From positions 806,001 to 870,000 of the forward strand of contig MJGA01000013.1 of NCBI GenBank assembly GCA_001910725.1: a stretch of 64,000 bases of DNA. The letters run 5' to 3'. Below the pieces are notes generated by a model. It saw only the letters and a list, made by a program, of their open reading frames with translations, did not search any database and was not told the origin of the DNA. The position numbers and the translations under genes were made by a program. Positions 41,885 to 55,827 of the stretch are shown piece after piece. This DNA comes from Phanerodontia chrysosporium (Eukaryota; Basidiomycota; Agaricomycetes; Polyporales; Phanerochaetaceae). The number at the start of each line of letters is the position of its first letter. Position 1 is the stretch's first letter.

Positions 41885-41892
41885 TATAAAAG
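41885..41892 (+). promoter_or_regulatory. TATA box of GST2
   Basis: TATAAAAG, 70 bases before ATG 41962, in a context (AAGCCAG) matching GST1. Confidence 0.7.
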
Positions 41893-41961
41893 CCAGGCGT
41901 CGGCAGTCACTAGCTGACATGCAAACAGCAACCTCTTGCACAGCCTATACAGCGCACTAAC

Positions 41962-42836
41962 ATGGCCCAGAAAGAACAGATCACCTTCTACACCCACTTC
42001 GTACGCATCCCGAGCTGTTTGTCGCTATGCGTGTAACTAAAGCTCGCTACGCAGTATTCTCCCTACTGCGACAGGGTCCACCTGGCTCTCGAAGAGGTCA
42101 AGGCAGACTACACCGTTTATACCGTAGACGTGATGAACAAGCCCAAGTGGTACACCGAGCAGATCAACCCAGTCGGCAAGGTCAGTCGCGCCCTCTCCCC
42201 GTCAGCCCATCTCACCCTCGTCCAGATTCCCGCCATTACCTATGGAGGGCCCAAGGTCAAGCCAGAGGAGCCCTCGCCAGAGTCCTGCAAACTCCGCGAG
42301 TCGCTCGTCATCCTCGAGTTCCTCGCAGATCTCTTCCCGGAAGCAGGTCTGCTCCCGACGGACCCTGTCCTCCGCGCGAAGGCGCGCCTCTTCGCGAGCG
42401 ACGTCGACGCGCACGTCTTCGAGGGCTTCAAGGCCTTCTTCTTCATGCGCGAGCCCGCTTCGAAGCTGCTCGACGCGCTCGACCGCTTCCAGCAGCAGCT
42501 CCCCGCGCGCGGCTTCGCCGTCGGCGACAAGTGGACGCTCGCGGACATGGCCGCCGCGCCGTTCCTCGTGCGCACGTACCTGCTGCTGGAGCACGACCTC
42601 GGCGTGTACCCCGCCGGCGAGGGCCCGAAGACGCTCGCCCTTCTCCGCGGCGAGCGGTTCGCGCGCCTGAACCAGTACCTCGCGGACCTCAGGGCCCAGC
42701 CGAGCTTCAAGGCCACGTGGGACGAGGTGCGCACCCCGCGTCTGTGCAAAGCGGCCGTTGACTAATGTGTATGTCGGCTGGACAGGCGGCGCAGGTTGCC
42801 ATTTGGAAGAGCAACCCGATGTTCAAGCGCGAGTAG
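41962..42836 (+). CDS. Glutathione S-transferase, tandem copy 2
   Basis: Exons 41962-42000, 42055-42180, 42226-42726, 42786-42836; 238 residues, with exon sizes identical to GST1 (39, 126, 501, 51 nt). The same motifs are present: YSPYCDRV, NPVGKIPAITYGG and VGDKWTLADMAAAPFL. The last exon encodes AAQVAIWKSNPMFKRE after a 59-nt intron whose donor is gtgcgc. Without splicing, the frame would stop at 42765 inside that intron. Intron sequences differ more than exons, so both copies look under selection. Expected cytosolic detoxification enzyme; substrate unknown. Confidence 0.9.
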
Positions 42837-42960
42837 TGGTCTCTTGACCCACAGCGAAGTGTAGTATCGTCATAGCAGAGTACAGTATGAATTACAGGCG
42901 CAGCCAAGAGCATGCTGAACAACGTAATTGCCCGGACCTCGGGTCAGCTGGACGCGCTGG

Positions 42961-44218
42961 TTATATCCAGCGAAGCACTCGGACGATTCCTCGAGCGGCA
43001 GCCTCCGGTACGTCCGCTCGTACTGCGTTTGCAACTGCGTTTGCGCCCATGGGGCCGTGGTGTATGAAAGATAGATCCGTGAGGCACTTGAGATTATCGC
43101 CTGTCAGAGGTTGGGCAAGCAGCGAGAGACTAGGAAGCCTCGGGCCTGTTATCCCATCGCACCCGGTGGAGGTCACGCGCAGAGACAGTCTCCGTATGCA
43201 CGGAGAACAAATTTCGGCCACGGAGGATATGATGGCTGTGGAGGTTGGATTCGGATCGAACAACGTTAGACTGTGCAGACCCGTGCAATCCTTGACAGGA
43301 ATATGTGCCTTGATATCTGGATGAAGACATCTCAACGTTCCGCGTCGTCACGAGAAACAGCACTACTCACTGGTCGTCTCCAGCGGCAGTCCAAAGTACT
43401 CCTCGAATCTCAGCTCCAAGCTCTCGATCTGCGGTCCGATGTCGTGCAAGAACCTGCCCGCAGGCTCGGCGTCAGAGATACGCAACGTGAGCGTCAGTGC
43501 GCGCAGCGTCGTGCGCGACGGCGTCGACTGGACCCACGGCAGGATGTGCTGCAGCGCAGACGCAAACACATGGCCCATATCGAGCTCGAGCTCACGCAGC
43601 GAAGGCCCGCGCGGAGCGCCAGATTGTGCTGCGCGGTGCGTCCGGTGCTGGCTTGGGCACGGTGATCCACGCGAGCGAGAGCGTGTGCAGCGCAGGCAGG
43701 CGCGCCGCGAGCGCATCGAGGACCGCCGCGTCGGCCGTGCAGCCGCGCAGGGCGAGGCGCCGCACGGTCGGGAAGACGGGCAGGGCGAGCACGGGCGCGT
43801 GCGGGCCGCCGGGCGCAGCGAACCACGCACGGATGCCGGCGAACTCGAGCGCGTCGAGGTTCGGGAGCAGCGCGGGCAGCTCCGCGAAGTAGCTGTGCGT
43901 CGCGCCGGGCCGGCAGCACTCGTCGCGGAAGACGAGGCAGCGCACGAGCGGCGCGATCGCCGGGTCGCGCGCGAGCAGCGCGCCGAGCTCCTCGAGCCGC
44001 CGCTCGCAGGTCACGCGGAGCCTGCGCAGGACGATGGGGCGGCTCGCGGCGCGCCAGAGCGTGCTGACGAGCGCGCAGGCCTTGGGCGTGCGGACGCCGT
44101 CGGCCTCGTACGCCGCTTCGACGACCGCCGTGGCCAGTTCGTAGGGCAACGTGGGGGGCTGGGGATGCTCGATGTGAGTACGGTGTCAACTCGAGACAGG
44201 CCAAAGCGTACTCACCAT
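42961..44218 (-). CDS. F-box / LRR protein (intact duplicate)
   Basis: Exons on the minus strand: 44218-44216, 44158-43661, 43590-43371, 43316-42961; 358 residues. The initiator ATG stands alone before a 57-nt intron (gtgagt...cag). Exon 2 opens PPTLPYELATAVVEAAYEAD and continues to ACALVSTLWRAASRPIVLRRL, an F-box. Irregular leucine-rich repeats follow. The frame change after AWIT is explained by a 70-nt intron (43591-43660) that keeps phase. TATAAATT on the minus strand (44296-44303) lies about 80 bp upstream. Probable SCF substrate adaptor. A broken relative lies at 40576-41256 in the other repeat unit. Confidence 0.72.
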
Positions 44219-44295
44219 TTTGTTCAGAAGTCTTACTGTACGCGGTAATGACGGTCGGTGTGGGGATCCGGGAGACATTTGAGATCAAGGCCGAG

Positions 44296-44303
44296 AATTT
44301 ATA
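44296..44303 (-). promoter_or_regulatory. TATA box of the intact F-box gene
   Basis: TATAAATT read on the minus strand, 78 bases before ATG 44218. The pseudogene copy keeps TATAAATT at 41298-41305. Confidence 0.6.
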
Positions 44304-45176
44304 CTATGTCGGGGCCGGGACTTGGAGCGAAAGTAGGTGTATCAAAAGCCCACAGGCATCAGGGGTCGGAGGAAGAGACGAGAGACGGGGCCGACATGTC
44401 GCCAGTCGCGGAGGCAACAAGAGGAGGTGGTGCAATGTAGTTGCGTGCCTCTCCCCGTGTACGTCAGTCGCACCGCTCCAAGTCTATTCCGCGTGGCTCA
44501 TGATTTACCGTGTAGTGCTGACAACTGCACGATGACAGTTCGTGCCAAAGATACACAGTCTCCTGGGCCCACTGGGACCCAAATCCAGGTTGGCCACGGT
44601 ACGGCGGTCGTCATTATGTCGTCAGTAACATGGTAATGAACTCGCCTGCCCTTCCTCTTGAACGCTTATTTTGTAGGTCGTGGCCTAGCGGTGGGTCAGT
44701 GCTCTGCCGATGACCGCTGCATCTGATTGTTCGGGCCGTCAGGGTAAGTGCTTCTGCTACGGCTCCTGCAGGGCACAACCTTGCGACCACTGCGAACTGA
44801 GGCGGAGCGGAGGAAGAGTGCAGGCGCCCGGGCGCTTACGATTTATCCGCCCAAAAATGGCGTGGCCCCAATGTCAGGCCAAGGTATAGCCTCATGTACA
44901 GAGCGCAAAATTCGGACTCGGGAACGATGTTTTAGGTCAAGAAATCGATTAGTTTTGTGTTAGTACTCGTACGCAAGTCTCGTGCAAAATATCGTTAATA
45001 CTAGTAAGAAGAGCGTCGACGGCGCTCGAGGGAAAGCGGCGTTCAAATAGTCCGTCTGTAAAGTGGTAGAGCAAGAGGGGAAACGCAGGTCAAAAAGGAG
45101 CGTGGGAGGTGCGCAAGAAGGAGAGCCCTCAAAAAATGAAGCCCAACGAAGAGCGAACACGGGTATCGTGGCGCCG
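44304..45176. other. Intergenic, no gene recognised
   Basis: About 870 bp to the right of the duplication. A partial tRNA A-box look-alike near 44683 has no matching B box. Confidence 0.5.
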
Positions 45177-47753
45177 TCATGACGCGGGAGCACCAGGCAT
45201 AATCCGGTCCCGGATGAAGCCAGGCTGCGTGTACAGCTTCTCGTACACCGAGAGGTGTATCGAGACCAGCTTCGACAGCTTTTGGGCGAGATGTCGAATC
45301 TCGGGCAGCAGCGGCTCGAGGCCGCTCGCGGCGTGCGCCGCCGGGGGCGCGTCCGCCTTCGTGGTCGTGGGCTGCGGTGCCAGGCCGGGGAGCACGATCG
45401 CGATCGCGAGGTCCTCGACGGCCGCCTTCACGCGTTTCTTCATCAGCGCGCCGAGCGCCGAGTCCGCGCGCAGGTGCGAGTCTGTCCAGCTCGTCGCGAG
45501 CTTCAGCAGGTGCCCGTCCGGTGCACGCGACGGGAGCGGCCGCGCGTCTGCGGGCGCGGATGACGACGGCGTAGATGGGACAGAACGTGACCGCGCGCGC
45601 GCCTCGCCGGCCCTCGTGGTGAGCTGCAGGACGACGTCGTCCATGTCCTTGCGCCACGCAGCCAGCTCAGACTCGGAACTGCCCACGTCCGCGAGGCCTG
45701 ATGCTGGCTTGCACGTGAAGCAATATCCGAGCCGCGCCGGACCAATCTCCCAGATCTCCTTCTTGAGCGCGGAGAGGTCGTCCGTGGAAACGGTGACCTT
45801 CTGACCCGCTGTGGTGGAGCCCGAGTGCACGAGCTGGCGATACAGCATCATCAGCATGTACAGCGTAGTAAAGTCCGCAGCGTCGTTGCGCAGGGTGGTA
45901 AGACGGACGTGGTCCAAATAGAGCGTCTCCGGGTAGCCTTGGCGGGCTGGCGAGGACACGAGTGGCGAAGAGGCCACGGACGAAGGAAGAGGTGACGAAG
46001 GCGGTGAAGGTAGGGATGCCGGGTCAAAAATGAGGTTAATGACCGCCCTCACGACGGCGACTTGTATCTGGGTATTACGTGGGTATCTCGAGAAACCAGA
46101 GGAAACGGTCGACGTCGGCCTGGGGCACACTGGTTCTGCTGCCAGGTCGTCGAAGGCTGCCTGAAGCCACCGCCGAGTGGTTTGTAGTGGCAACGGGCCC
46201 TTCTGTCTATTTTCTTGGAACATTTTGAGTTCAAAGTCGGTGGCGTTACGAACGAGATAAGGACGGAGGGTCTGCAGCTGGTGATTGGCTACGTCCTGTT
46301 TATCAAGGTTTCATTAATGAATTAGTATACGATCGTAGAAAAGGACAGTTTACGTACGAGCTTCATTAGCTCCAGAATCTCGAAGCACAACCGAATGGCG
46401 CGAACCGCGTCCGCCTTGGTGCCGTTGCCTCCTGGCGAACACGAATCCGCGAGCGCCACCATCTGGTTGACGGCCTGGTCCCGCATGGGTGCACAGTAGC
46501 AACGCATAATGTCGCCGATCGCCTTGAACACACCAGAGGGGTCAAACACCCCATGCTCGATCTCCTGTTGAATGAGATCTGCGTCTAATATGGAGCGCAA
46601 ATAAGCAACGTGGGAATCGTTCTGTTCCTGCGCAGAGGTGACATTTGCTTGCACGCAAAGGTCGGCTGGTCGCAGCACCACGGGGCGAATGATCGAGGCG
46701 AGCACCTCGAGCAGCTCCGCGAGAAGAGGCCTGAGGCGGGACGGCGACCTGACGGTGACGAAGCCGCCTGCGGGCGAATAGGCTCGGATGGGCTTCTCCG
46801 CAGGCAGGGGTATAGAGGCGCAGATACACCGGCGTTCGATGACTTTACCTTGGAGGTCGAGGGTGGTGCAAGTGCAGCCCGTCTCGAGCTCGCGGACGAC
46901 AGCAACCCAGTAGCTCTCAGCAAGATCCCGCTTTCGCCGACTGAAGGTCGGACGAAACTGCAAGCCGGGATCGAACAAGAGATCGTGTCCTGAATACGAT
47001 CAATTCGAAAGGAAAATCAGGCACAGACGATAAGATAGAGAAGGAGGAGCACGCACGGAGCTGAGGATTGCGTAGTATGGCCTCGAGATCTAACTCTTTC
47101 AGGGTCTCTCTATTAATGGGTGGCTGATGCGGTGGTACATGCGCGTAGCTGGGCTCGATAGGAGTGACGGGCAGTGAGAGAGTAGATCGGAGGGGCGACG
47201 GGAGCGGCGTGAGGCTGCCTGGACGGAGAGGCGGGACCCTGTGCCCCAGCTCTACGGCAGAGACGACGCCTGTCTCGCGCATGACGGTCGGACGGAGGAG
47301 ACGTGCGGGCTTGCGGGGCGAGGAGAGGTTGCTGGAGTAGAGGAGGCGTCGGCTGCGCGACTTGCGGGGCGACGTGGGTATCGACTGGGGTATCTCGATG
47401 CGCGGCCGCTTGGGCTTGGACGGGCCGTCTGGACGGGGGTGGACCGCGAAGGGCGGCGGCGAGTCCTGCCAGGACGGGAGGATGGCGGTGGCACGCTGCT
47501 CGAGGAGCCAGGAGGCCTGGGCGACGTCGGCGGGCTCTGTGGGTATACGGGGTGTAGCGTCGGGGCTCATGAGGAGGGAGTCGGGCGGCGGGGCGGCGGC
47601 AGCGGCAGCGGCAGCAACAGCGGCAGAGGAGTCGGCGCTGGCAGGCGAGTCGGCGTTGTCAGCCTTGCGCTTGCGGGTCAGAGGGTGGAAGTGGGCAGAC
47701 TCATGGGACAGTCGTCCATGAGGAGGGAGGTGGCGGTTGGGAAGAAGAGACAT
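45177..47753 (-). CDS. Tcp11-domain protein (Sok1 family)
   Basis: Exons 47753-47057, 46989-46358, 46295-45177; 815 residues; introns of 67 and 62 nt, phases agree. The N-terminal 230 residues are Ser/Pro/Ala-rich and include KPKRPRIEIPQSIPTSPRKS, probably disordered with basic patches. The Tcp11 domain begins at about residue 232: LLFDPGLQFRP, RRKRDLAESYW, CTCTTLDLQGK, PLLAELLEVLASII, EIEHGVFDPSGVF and CFEILELMKLDVANHQLQTLRPYL. The family founder Sok1 in yeast suppresses loss of cAMP-dependent kinase; mouse Tcp11 acts in sperm. A role in cAMP-related growth control is an inference from the family. The gene is intact. Confidence 0.9.
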
Positions 47754-49960
47754 GGGGGAGGATATTTAGGGCGGGGAGAGGCCAGCGCGTGTGTGCAGGC
47801 CGTCCGAGCTACACACGCTTGCCATCACCCCTCAGGCAGAGTCCCGCTGCAGGGGCCGTCCTGCCTCTTCCGATCCAACACACGCATGAGTTTATTCTTT
47901 TCTCCACCATCCTCGTGTCCTCGCGACCTACGTCCGTCGTGCACGCCCCCGCCCGTGCGACTAGCACTCCTCCGATAATCCTGCGCCAGCCAGAGCGTCC
48001 CCACTTCGGCGGATCACCTCCCAGACAATCTCCGTCCAGTTATCTCGCACGTTATACCAGCACCGTCGCCACGTTCTCTCCTCGCCATATCCGGTACGTA
48101 ACGACGAGCCTCTCTCGCAAGCCAGCCGTCGCTGCGGCGCCCCTCCCAGCGACATTGCATCGCGGTAGACGTGAGAGCAGCCGCGCGACTCTCGTGAAGT
48201 GATATCCGCCGTGCCTCACCTCCCGGGTCAACCAGGTAGCTTGCTCTGACAGATGTTCTCGCCGTCCGTCTCCCCTCATACAGTTCTCAGGGCAGGGTCC
48301 GTCTTTCCAGATATCTAATCTCGTGACCGGGGTTAGGTCGTAACAGATGTACTCAGATGTGCTCATGCATGGACACGAGGCTCGCTGCCGCTCGACTACG
48401 GCCCATCTATTGTACCCAGCTCTTCCCCGGGACAGAGCACGCTGCTTTGTCCCGTCGCCACCCTCTCCATGCTACCGACATCCCGTTTCACATCTGGTAC
48501 TTCGCGAATGCCTTTTGACTAAGTGGTAATGCCGCCGCAAGCGAGTGGCCGAAATGAAGGCCGCCGACCGCACCCAGAACCAGGGGCTCTGCACACTCAC
48601 CAGCACAATAGCGAACGGCTGTCTGGCGCGGCGGATAGGGGTCAAGCTGCACCCTCACTCGACTGCTGCTGCACGGATGGCACCGTCGCAGCATGCCATA
48701 ACATCTGTATTTCCCCGCGCCGTCTTCCGGACGAAGGCCTGACGCCAAGCGAACAGCATGTTTCGGGAGCCCCCAAGGACACCCGCGGGGCAGACGTTCA
48801 TCCAGAGCACATTTTCTGTGGCGCAGGGAGCGTGCTAGCCTGAGACAGGCATATCATCGACAAGATCATGAGCACTGTGCCCAGATGGTAAGCCTCTATC
48901 ATGTTCCAGTGCGATGTAGCTGACCGGGGCGCACGTAGATCTGTCGGGTAGTCACGAGGCCCCCAGAAACATTCTACACCGGGCGAATGAAAGCTTGTTT
49001 TTCTCTATGGACAGGGCTTCGGAGGCGGGCCCTCAGGCTGAACTCTCGTCGCCAGAACTCCGCGACGCCCACTCGGGAGCCGCATTCTGTGCCGGGGCTG
49101 AGCAACGGAGCGGTCAGCCACGAGCGCACTAGGACGCGCACCGACACCGCCGGCGTGTGGCGACCTCATGTCCAGAAACGCGTCTGCACGGGTCTCCACA
49201 ACGACGCGCGCACGCACCTCTGGGAGAGGGGAAGAGGGCCCCAACTGCACTCGGAGGGGCAATGCGTTACGGTCGCGACCCGGACGGGTTATGTACGCCC
49301 GCCGGCAGGGCCCTGCGCTGCTCCAGAACGCCCCATTCCCCCTAAGCCTTGTCGCCGCCGCACCGATCCGGGCGGTGGGCCGGGGGAAAACGTCCCAGCT
49401 TTCCAGGCTTTCCATGTTAGTGCGCCTGGGCTGCGCCAGCGCAGGCCGCCGGTGCTTTTCATTTCGCCCACACACAACCGCTCGTTTGCGGGATAAGCTC
49501 GCGCGCCCGCATGCGGCGTGGATTGCCATGTCAAATATCTTTTTGGCGTGTGCGTGCTGGGATTGGGTTAGCTTTGCCGTACCCATGGTTCCTGGGCCCC
49601 GTTGGCCTTTGGTCGGGAAATGGAGATAACGCGTGTATAACATGCGTGCGGGAGCTCGCGGACTCACGAATACCTCCTCCCCCCGTCCGCCGTTCGTCGT
49701 CCGATTTGACGTCACGTTCGCTGCGGGTCATTGAGTGTGCATTTGACAGCGTGCAGCACCGGTTACCCGTCCGGGCATGTTGAAAGGCGATCCACGCTGC
49801 AGAATGAAGGCACGCGTAGCAGTCGTTGTATATGTATGTCATAGAATCCATGCGGCGTTATCTGGTATTCGTGCAGAAAAGAAGTACAAGTAGTTGCAGG
49901 TCGTTAAGGAAGTGTCCACCGGTCTATTACTCGTCGTTGTAATACGGGGCCTCATGCGCT
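47754..49960. other. Gene-poor stretch
   Basis: About 2.2 kb between the Tcp11 start and the V-ATPase stop. Long GC-rich frames occur on both strands around 49000-49700, without domains or splice support. No gene called. Confidence 0.5.
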
Positions 49961-52001
<2,041 letters not shown>

Positions 52002-52221
52002 GCTGGGCAGAGGAGACAGCGAGAAAAGAGCAAGGAAATGATGGTACAGAGACGACGGATGAGCGAAGCAGCCGCTACGGCGCGGTGACGCAGATAGCGC
52101 TCATGGCGTAACTTCCCACGGTCAATCAGGGCGGCAGACGCCCAAACGGGAAGCGGTGCGAAATGAATTCGAATCGAAGAGGCACAGGGGCTGCATACAG
52201 CGCAAGGACGATACAAAAGCA

Positions 52222-53899
52222 CTAATCGAACACTATCTTCTTGCCCTGAGGGGCAACCAGCGCAGGGTTCTGTTTCTCCTTCAGCTTGCGCTTCGCTTCC
52301 CAGGAAGGATGAAGCGGCTTGTCGTCCTTCTTGCGCGGCGGCGGACCTGCGGGTGCGGTACACAGTGAGCAGGCCAGCAGCATGATCAATGAGACCGCGA
52401 TGTACACACCTGCCGGTGCATGCGACGGCGCCGATGTCCGCTGGGGGCCAGCGGACGGCCCCTGCGGGCGTGGCGCTCCGTTCTGCTGAGGCCTGCCGAA
52501 CGGTTTCCTCGCGCCGTCGCGGGGCCCATTTGCGTCTCGGGGGCCCCTCCTGCCCTGGGGCCCCTCTCCGCACCAGCAGCCTGCTGTTTCTTGACGTGAT
52601 TGGCGTTCTTGCCGTACTTCTTCTCCCAGATCCTGTGGCGCAGGCCCCGATGAGTGGGCAATACACAATGAATGAGGATAGTGCACGTACGCTCGCCGGG
52701 CGCGTTGCCCGCGCCGGTTCTTCCGCACGCCGCCCTCCGCACGCGCGACCTCGGCGTCGTCCAGGTCTGATGCATCGGAGTCGCCCCGGGTGAACCCGAC
52801 GGAGAGCGAAGGCAGGAACGTGGACTCGCCCGTTTTGCTCGTCGAAGCCTTTGCTGCCGGACCTTTGCTCGATGGCTGTTTTTGCTTCGCAGGCGCATCC
52901 TCTGCGCCGCTGTCGTCGCTATCCTCCGCCTCGTCGGACTCACCGCCCTCGTCTTCCGAGCTGCGCTCCTCGTCTGACCCGTCTGACCCATGCACCGTCC
53001 CCGACTCCCAGCCGTCGTCTGCACCCTCCTCATCCTCAGAGAACGCCACCCGGCGGTCAATCGAGCCATCAGCGTCAGACTCCTCGTCCTCGTCCTCCTC
53101 GGCAGAGTCCGCGGACACCACCTTGGCCTTCTTCGCCGGGCGCGCAGGCTCCTCCTCGTCGGACACCTCGTCCTCCGCCGCAGGCGCGGCAGGGGCCTTC
53201 AGCTCGGGGAACACCGTGGTGCGCACGTCCTCGACGACGGCGTGCACCTCCGCGGCGAGGACCTTGTGGCTCAGCAGGCGGCCCTGCACCTTGGCAAGGT
53301 TCGACCCCGGCGCCGCGGGCACGACGAGGTGCGTGAGCTCCTGCGCGATGGCCGCGGCGAGGTCTTCGTTCTGGGACAGCTTCTTGTCTTTCCTGAGCTT
53401 CGTCTTCAGTGCCGTGTTGGCAATGGTCTCGTGGTCGATGTCCTGTAGCACGGCCTAGATGAGGAGCGGCGTCCGCGGCCACGCAGGGACGCACCTTGAG
53501 CAGCACCAGCTGTTCCTCCAGATCTGCAAGTTCCGGAGGCGCCGTTTCCTTTGCGCTGCATCTCGTCGACATCAGCGCACACGCGTGCGACCCAGGAAGG
53601 CAAGACGCACCGGAGGCCCTTGAGCCGCTTCACCAGCTTGCGGATCTCAAAGTCCTTGGCCTTCTTCGCAGCTTTCTTCACCTCCTTCGCACAGTGGTGC
53701 TTTATATCTTGACCTCGTCAGGAGAGCGCAGAGCGCGCGCGTACACAACCACACACCAGTTTGCCTGCAAAGCGTGCAGCCTTGTCCTCCTGGAAAGCCC
53801 TCTCAGCCGCCGCAAAAAAAATCCTGACAGGATACGTGCTCCCCGCACCTCTTTTGTCCTCTTCCGCTTCATCGCGGGCTTGCCCTTCGGTGGAGACAT
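52222..53899 (-). CDS. BUD22: Bud22-family ribosome biogenesis protein
   Basis: Nucleolar factor for early 40S pre-rRNA processing (SRFBP1/Bud22 family). Exons 53899-53757, 53699-53611, 53561-53495, 53454-52691, 52632-52410, 52346-52222; 470 residues with two bases restored. The N-terminal part has KLHHCAKEVKKAAKKAKDFE and a coiled, charged region, followed by a long acidic Ser/Asp/Glu tract. The C-terminus carries the family signature around KNRRGQRARR, WEKKYGKNANHV and LHPSWEAKRKLKEKQ, ending APQGKKIVFD. Frame breaks: an A8/T8 run at 53813-53820 and G/C runs near 52540-52560, each short by one base. The first could instead reflect an unusual N-terminal splice. Confidence 0.85.
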
Positions 53900-54412
53900 C
53901 GTTCTTCAGGGGACGGGACGCTCGCGTGCAGAACGAGAGGAAATCAGAGGAAAGGCTGAGAGCAAGCGCGCAGCGAGACATTTGTGACCTGATCGGCGGC
54001 AGAGAGGGCGCATCAAATTGATCCGTACTGCCGGGCTGAAGCGCCCACGAACTTGGCACTGTCATGACTTTCTCTGCCGACCCTAACTTAGACGTCAACA
54101 TAAAACATCGTTGAACAGCTTTCAACCCAGAAACACCCCGCCGGTGAATCCGTAAACAGATTGTTATATTAAAAATCGGGTGGATCCGAACGCCACAAGG
54201 GCTGGCGCTCCTGGTCCCAACTTCCAAGTTGTCAAGTTGTTCCGTCCTACGACTCCGCGTTCTGAAGAGTTGAATCTCACTACAAACATGCATCGCGTTC
54301 GCATCACGGCTACTCATCCCTGGAGACAACTGAGTCGTAATTACTTTTACGACGAGCGTCGTACATTACATATCTAGTGCAGTAGGTATCATGACAATGA
54401 AGACGTTGGTTC
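53900..54412. other. Intergenic between two leftward genes
   Basis: About 510 bp; should contain the Bud22 promoter and the reductase 3' end. No element recognised. Confidence 0.5.
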
Positions 54413-55736
54413 TCAAGCCTCCTGCTTCTTCGGCTCGGGCTTAATGGGTGAAGCCTTGGGCCACCGCTGGAAGTGTCCAGCGCCGCTGAAGAGGAAGTTG
54501 TACTCCGTGCCGTCACCCTGCACGCACCACGCGGTCAGCGTCGAGGCCTAGCAAAGCGCAGAGAACGGGGGCACTCACAAACTCGGTGTACGGGAAGCCC
54601 TTCCTGAGCGGGACGACGTTGTCGAGCCGCTTGATCTGCTCGTCGGAGAGCGCGATGTCGAGGGCCTCGAGGTTCGCGTGGAGCTGCTCGACCTTGCGGC
54701 CGCCGACGATGGGGAAGACGTACGGCGCCTTCTGCATGACCCACGCGATCGCGACGCTCGTGATGCTGCGCGCGCCGACCTCGGCCGCGACCTTCTCGAG
54801 CTCGGCGCACACCGCGCGCTCCTCGGGCGTGCGCAGCCAGTCGCCGAACAGCTGCCGCCCGAGCTCGCCGCTCTCGAGCCGCCGCTTCTCCTCTGCGTCC
54901 GTGCGGATCTTGCCGCCCGCGAGCACGTTCCACGGCGCGATCGCCATGCCTGCGGGGCGCGCGTCAGACACTGTCGGGCCCGCAAGGATCGTGGGCGCGG
55001 CGTACCTTGCGAGACGCACATCGGGAGGATGTCGCGCTCAAAGTCGCGGTCCATGATGCTCCACTTGCCCTGGTAGATCGCAAACGGCGTCTTGCCCATC
55101 AGGCGGGCGTACGTGTTGGCCTGCGAGACGATCCACGCGGGGGTGTCGGACACGCCGAGGTAGAGGACCTTGCCCTGCATGACGAGCGCGTGCAGGCCGT
55201 CCATGACCTCCTCAACGGAGGTCGTGTAGTCCCACCAGTGCACGTACAGGATGTCGATGTAGTCCGTGCGCAGCTTGCGGAGGGAGTCGTTCACGGAGTT
55301 GTGCATCGACTTGATGCTGTTTCCGACGAACGCGCTGTGCTGGCCGGGCTTGCCGCGGCGGTAGTCCGTGGTGTACTTGGTGGCGAGAATGATTTCATTG
55401 CGGATGCCGCGCTTTTCCATCCACTCGCCGATGAATTCCTCCGAGGACTCGTCCTGGCTGTGCAGGCGTCAGCGCGCGTCGCGCATACAGCCACCATAGA
55501 CGCGACGTACTAGTTGTTGGCGGTATCGATGAAATTGCCGCCGGCGTCGTAGAACGCGTCGAGCAGCTTGAAGCTGCTCTCCTTGTCCATGCTGCCCATG
55601 CCAAACTGCTGCCACTTGTCGCCGATGCTCATCGCACCGAGCTGGATGGGCGAGACATGGATGCCGGCGCGGGCAGAGAGCGGCCTGTGGATGCCGAGCT
55701 TGGTCGGGGGTGAGGCGGAGGGGTCCAGGCAGACAT
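54413..55736 (-). CDS. Aldo/keto reductase (aryl-alcohol dehydrogenase type)
   Basis: NADPH-dependent reduction of aromatic aldehydes; in wood-decay fungi this family supports aryl-alcohol turnover. Exons 55736-55511, 55457-55006, 54949-54579, 54517-54413; 384 residues with one base restored. Motifs: [27 protein letters not shown] (catalytic Asp and Tyr), [11 protein letters not shown] (catalytic Lys), [19 protein letters not shown] (His), [12 protein letters not shown], and [18 protein letters not shown], with coenzyme-binding [12 protein letters not shown]. The start MSAWTPPP at 55736 was chosen because the TATA box at 55820-55827 excludes anything much earlier. A G5 run (55706-55710) is short by one base between that start and [10 protein letters not shown]. 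Confidence 0.9.
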
Positions 55737-55819
55737 TGCGAGTGTTGTTGTTGTGGTGGTGGGTGTGGGGTTGGGATGAAGAGGGTGTGGATGCTGGCCA
55801 TTGTCGACGGCGCGTTCGG

Positions 55820-55827
55820 CTTTTATA
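55820..55827 (-). promoter_or_regulatory. TATA box of the aldo/keto reductase
   Basis: TATAAAAG on the minus strand, 84 bases upstream of ATG 55736. Confidence 0.65.

Larger units (their letters stand above)
41385..44310. repeat. Tandem duplication unit, copy 2
   Basis: Second direct copy. It begins with a diverged fragment of cofactor D exon 1: minus strand, CTCGACGACGAGGTG at about 41430 against CTCGACGACAAGGTG in the gene. It continues through the GST2 promoter and gene to an intact F-box gene. Presence of the cofactor D fragment shows the left breakpoint lay inside that gene's first exon. Confidence 0.85.

Noticed and set aside
43591..43660. Apparent frameshift in the intact F-box gene
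   Set aside because: A 70-nt GT-AG intron between AWIT and LELDMGHV keeps phase on both sides.
44683..44750. tRNA-like start (TGGCCTAGCGGTGGG)
   Set aside because: It resembles a tRNA A box but has no B box (GGTTCGAATCC-like) and no acceptor-stem pairing.
49005..49715. 236-codon minus frame with competing plus frames
   Set aside because: Same GC-rich noise pattern; Arg/Pro-rich translation without recognisable motifs.
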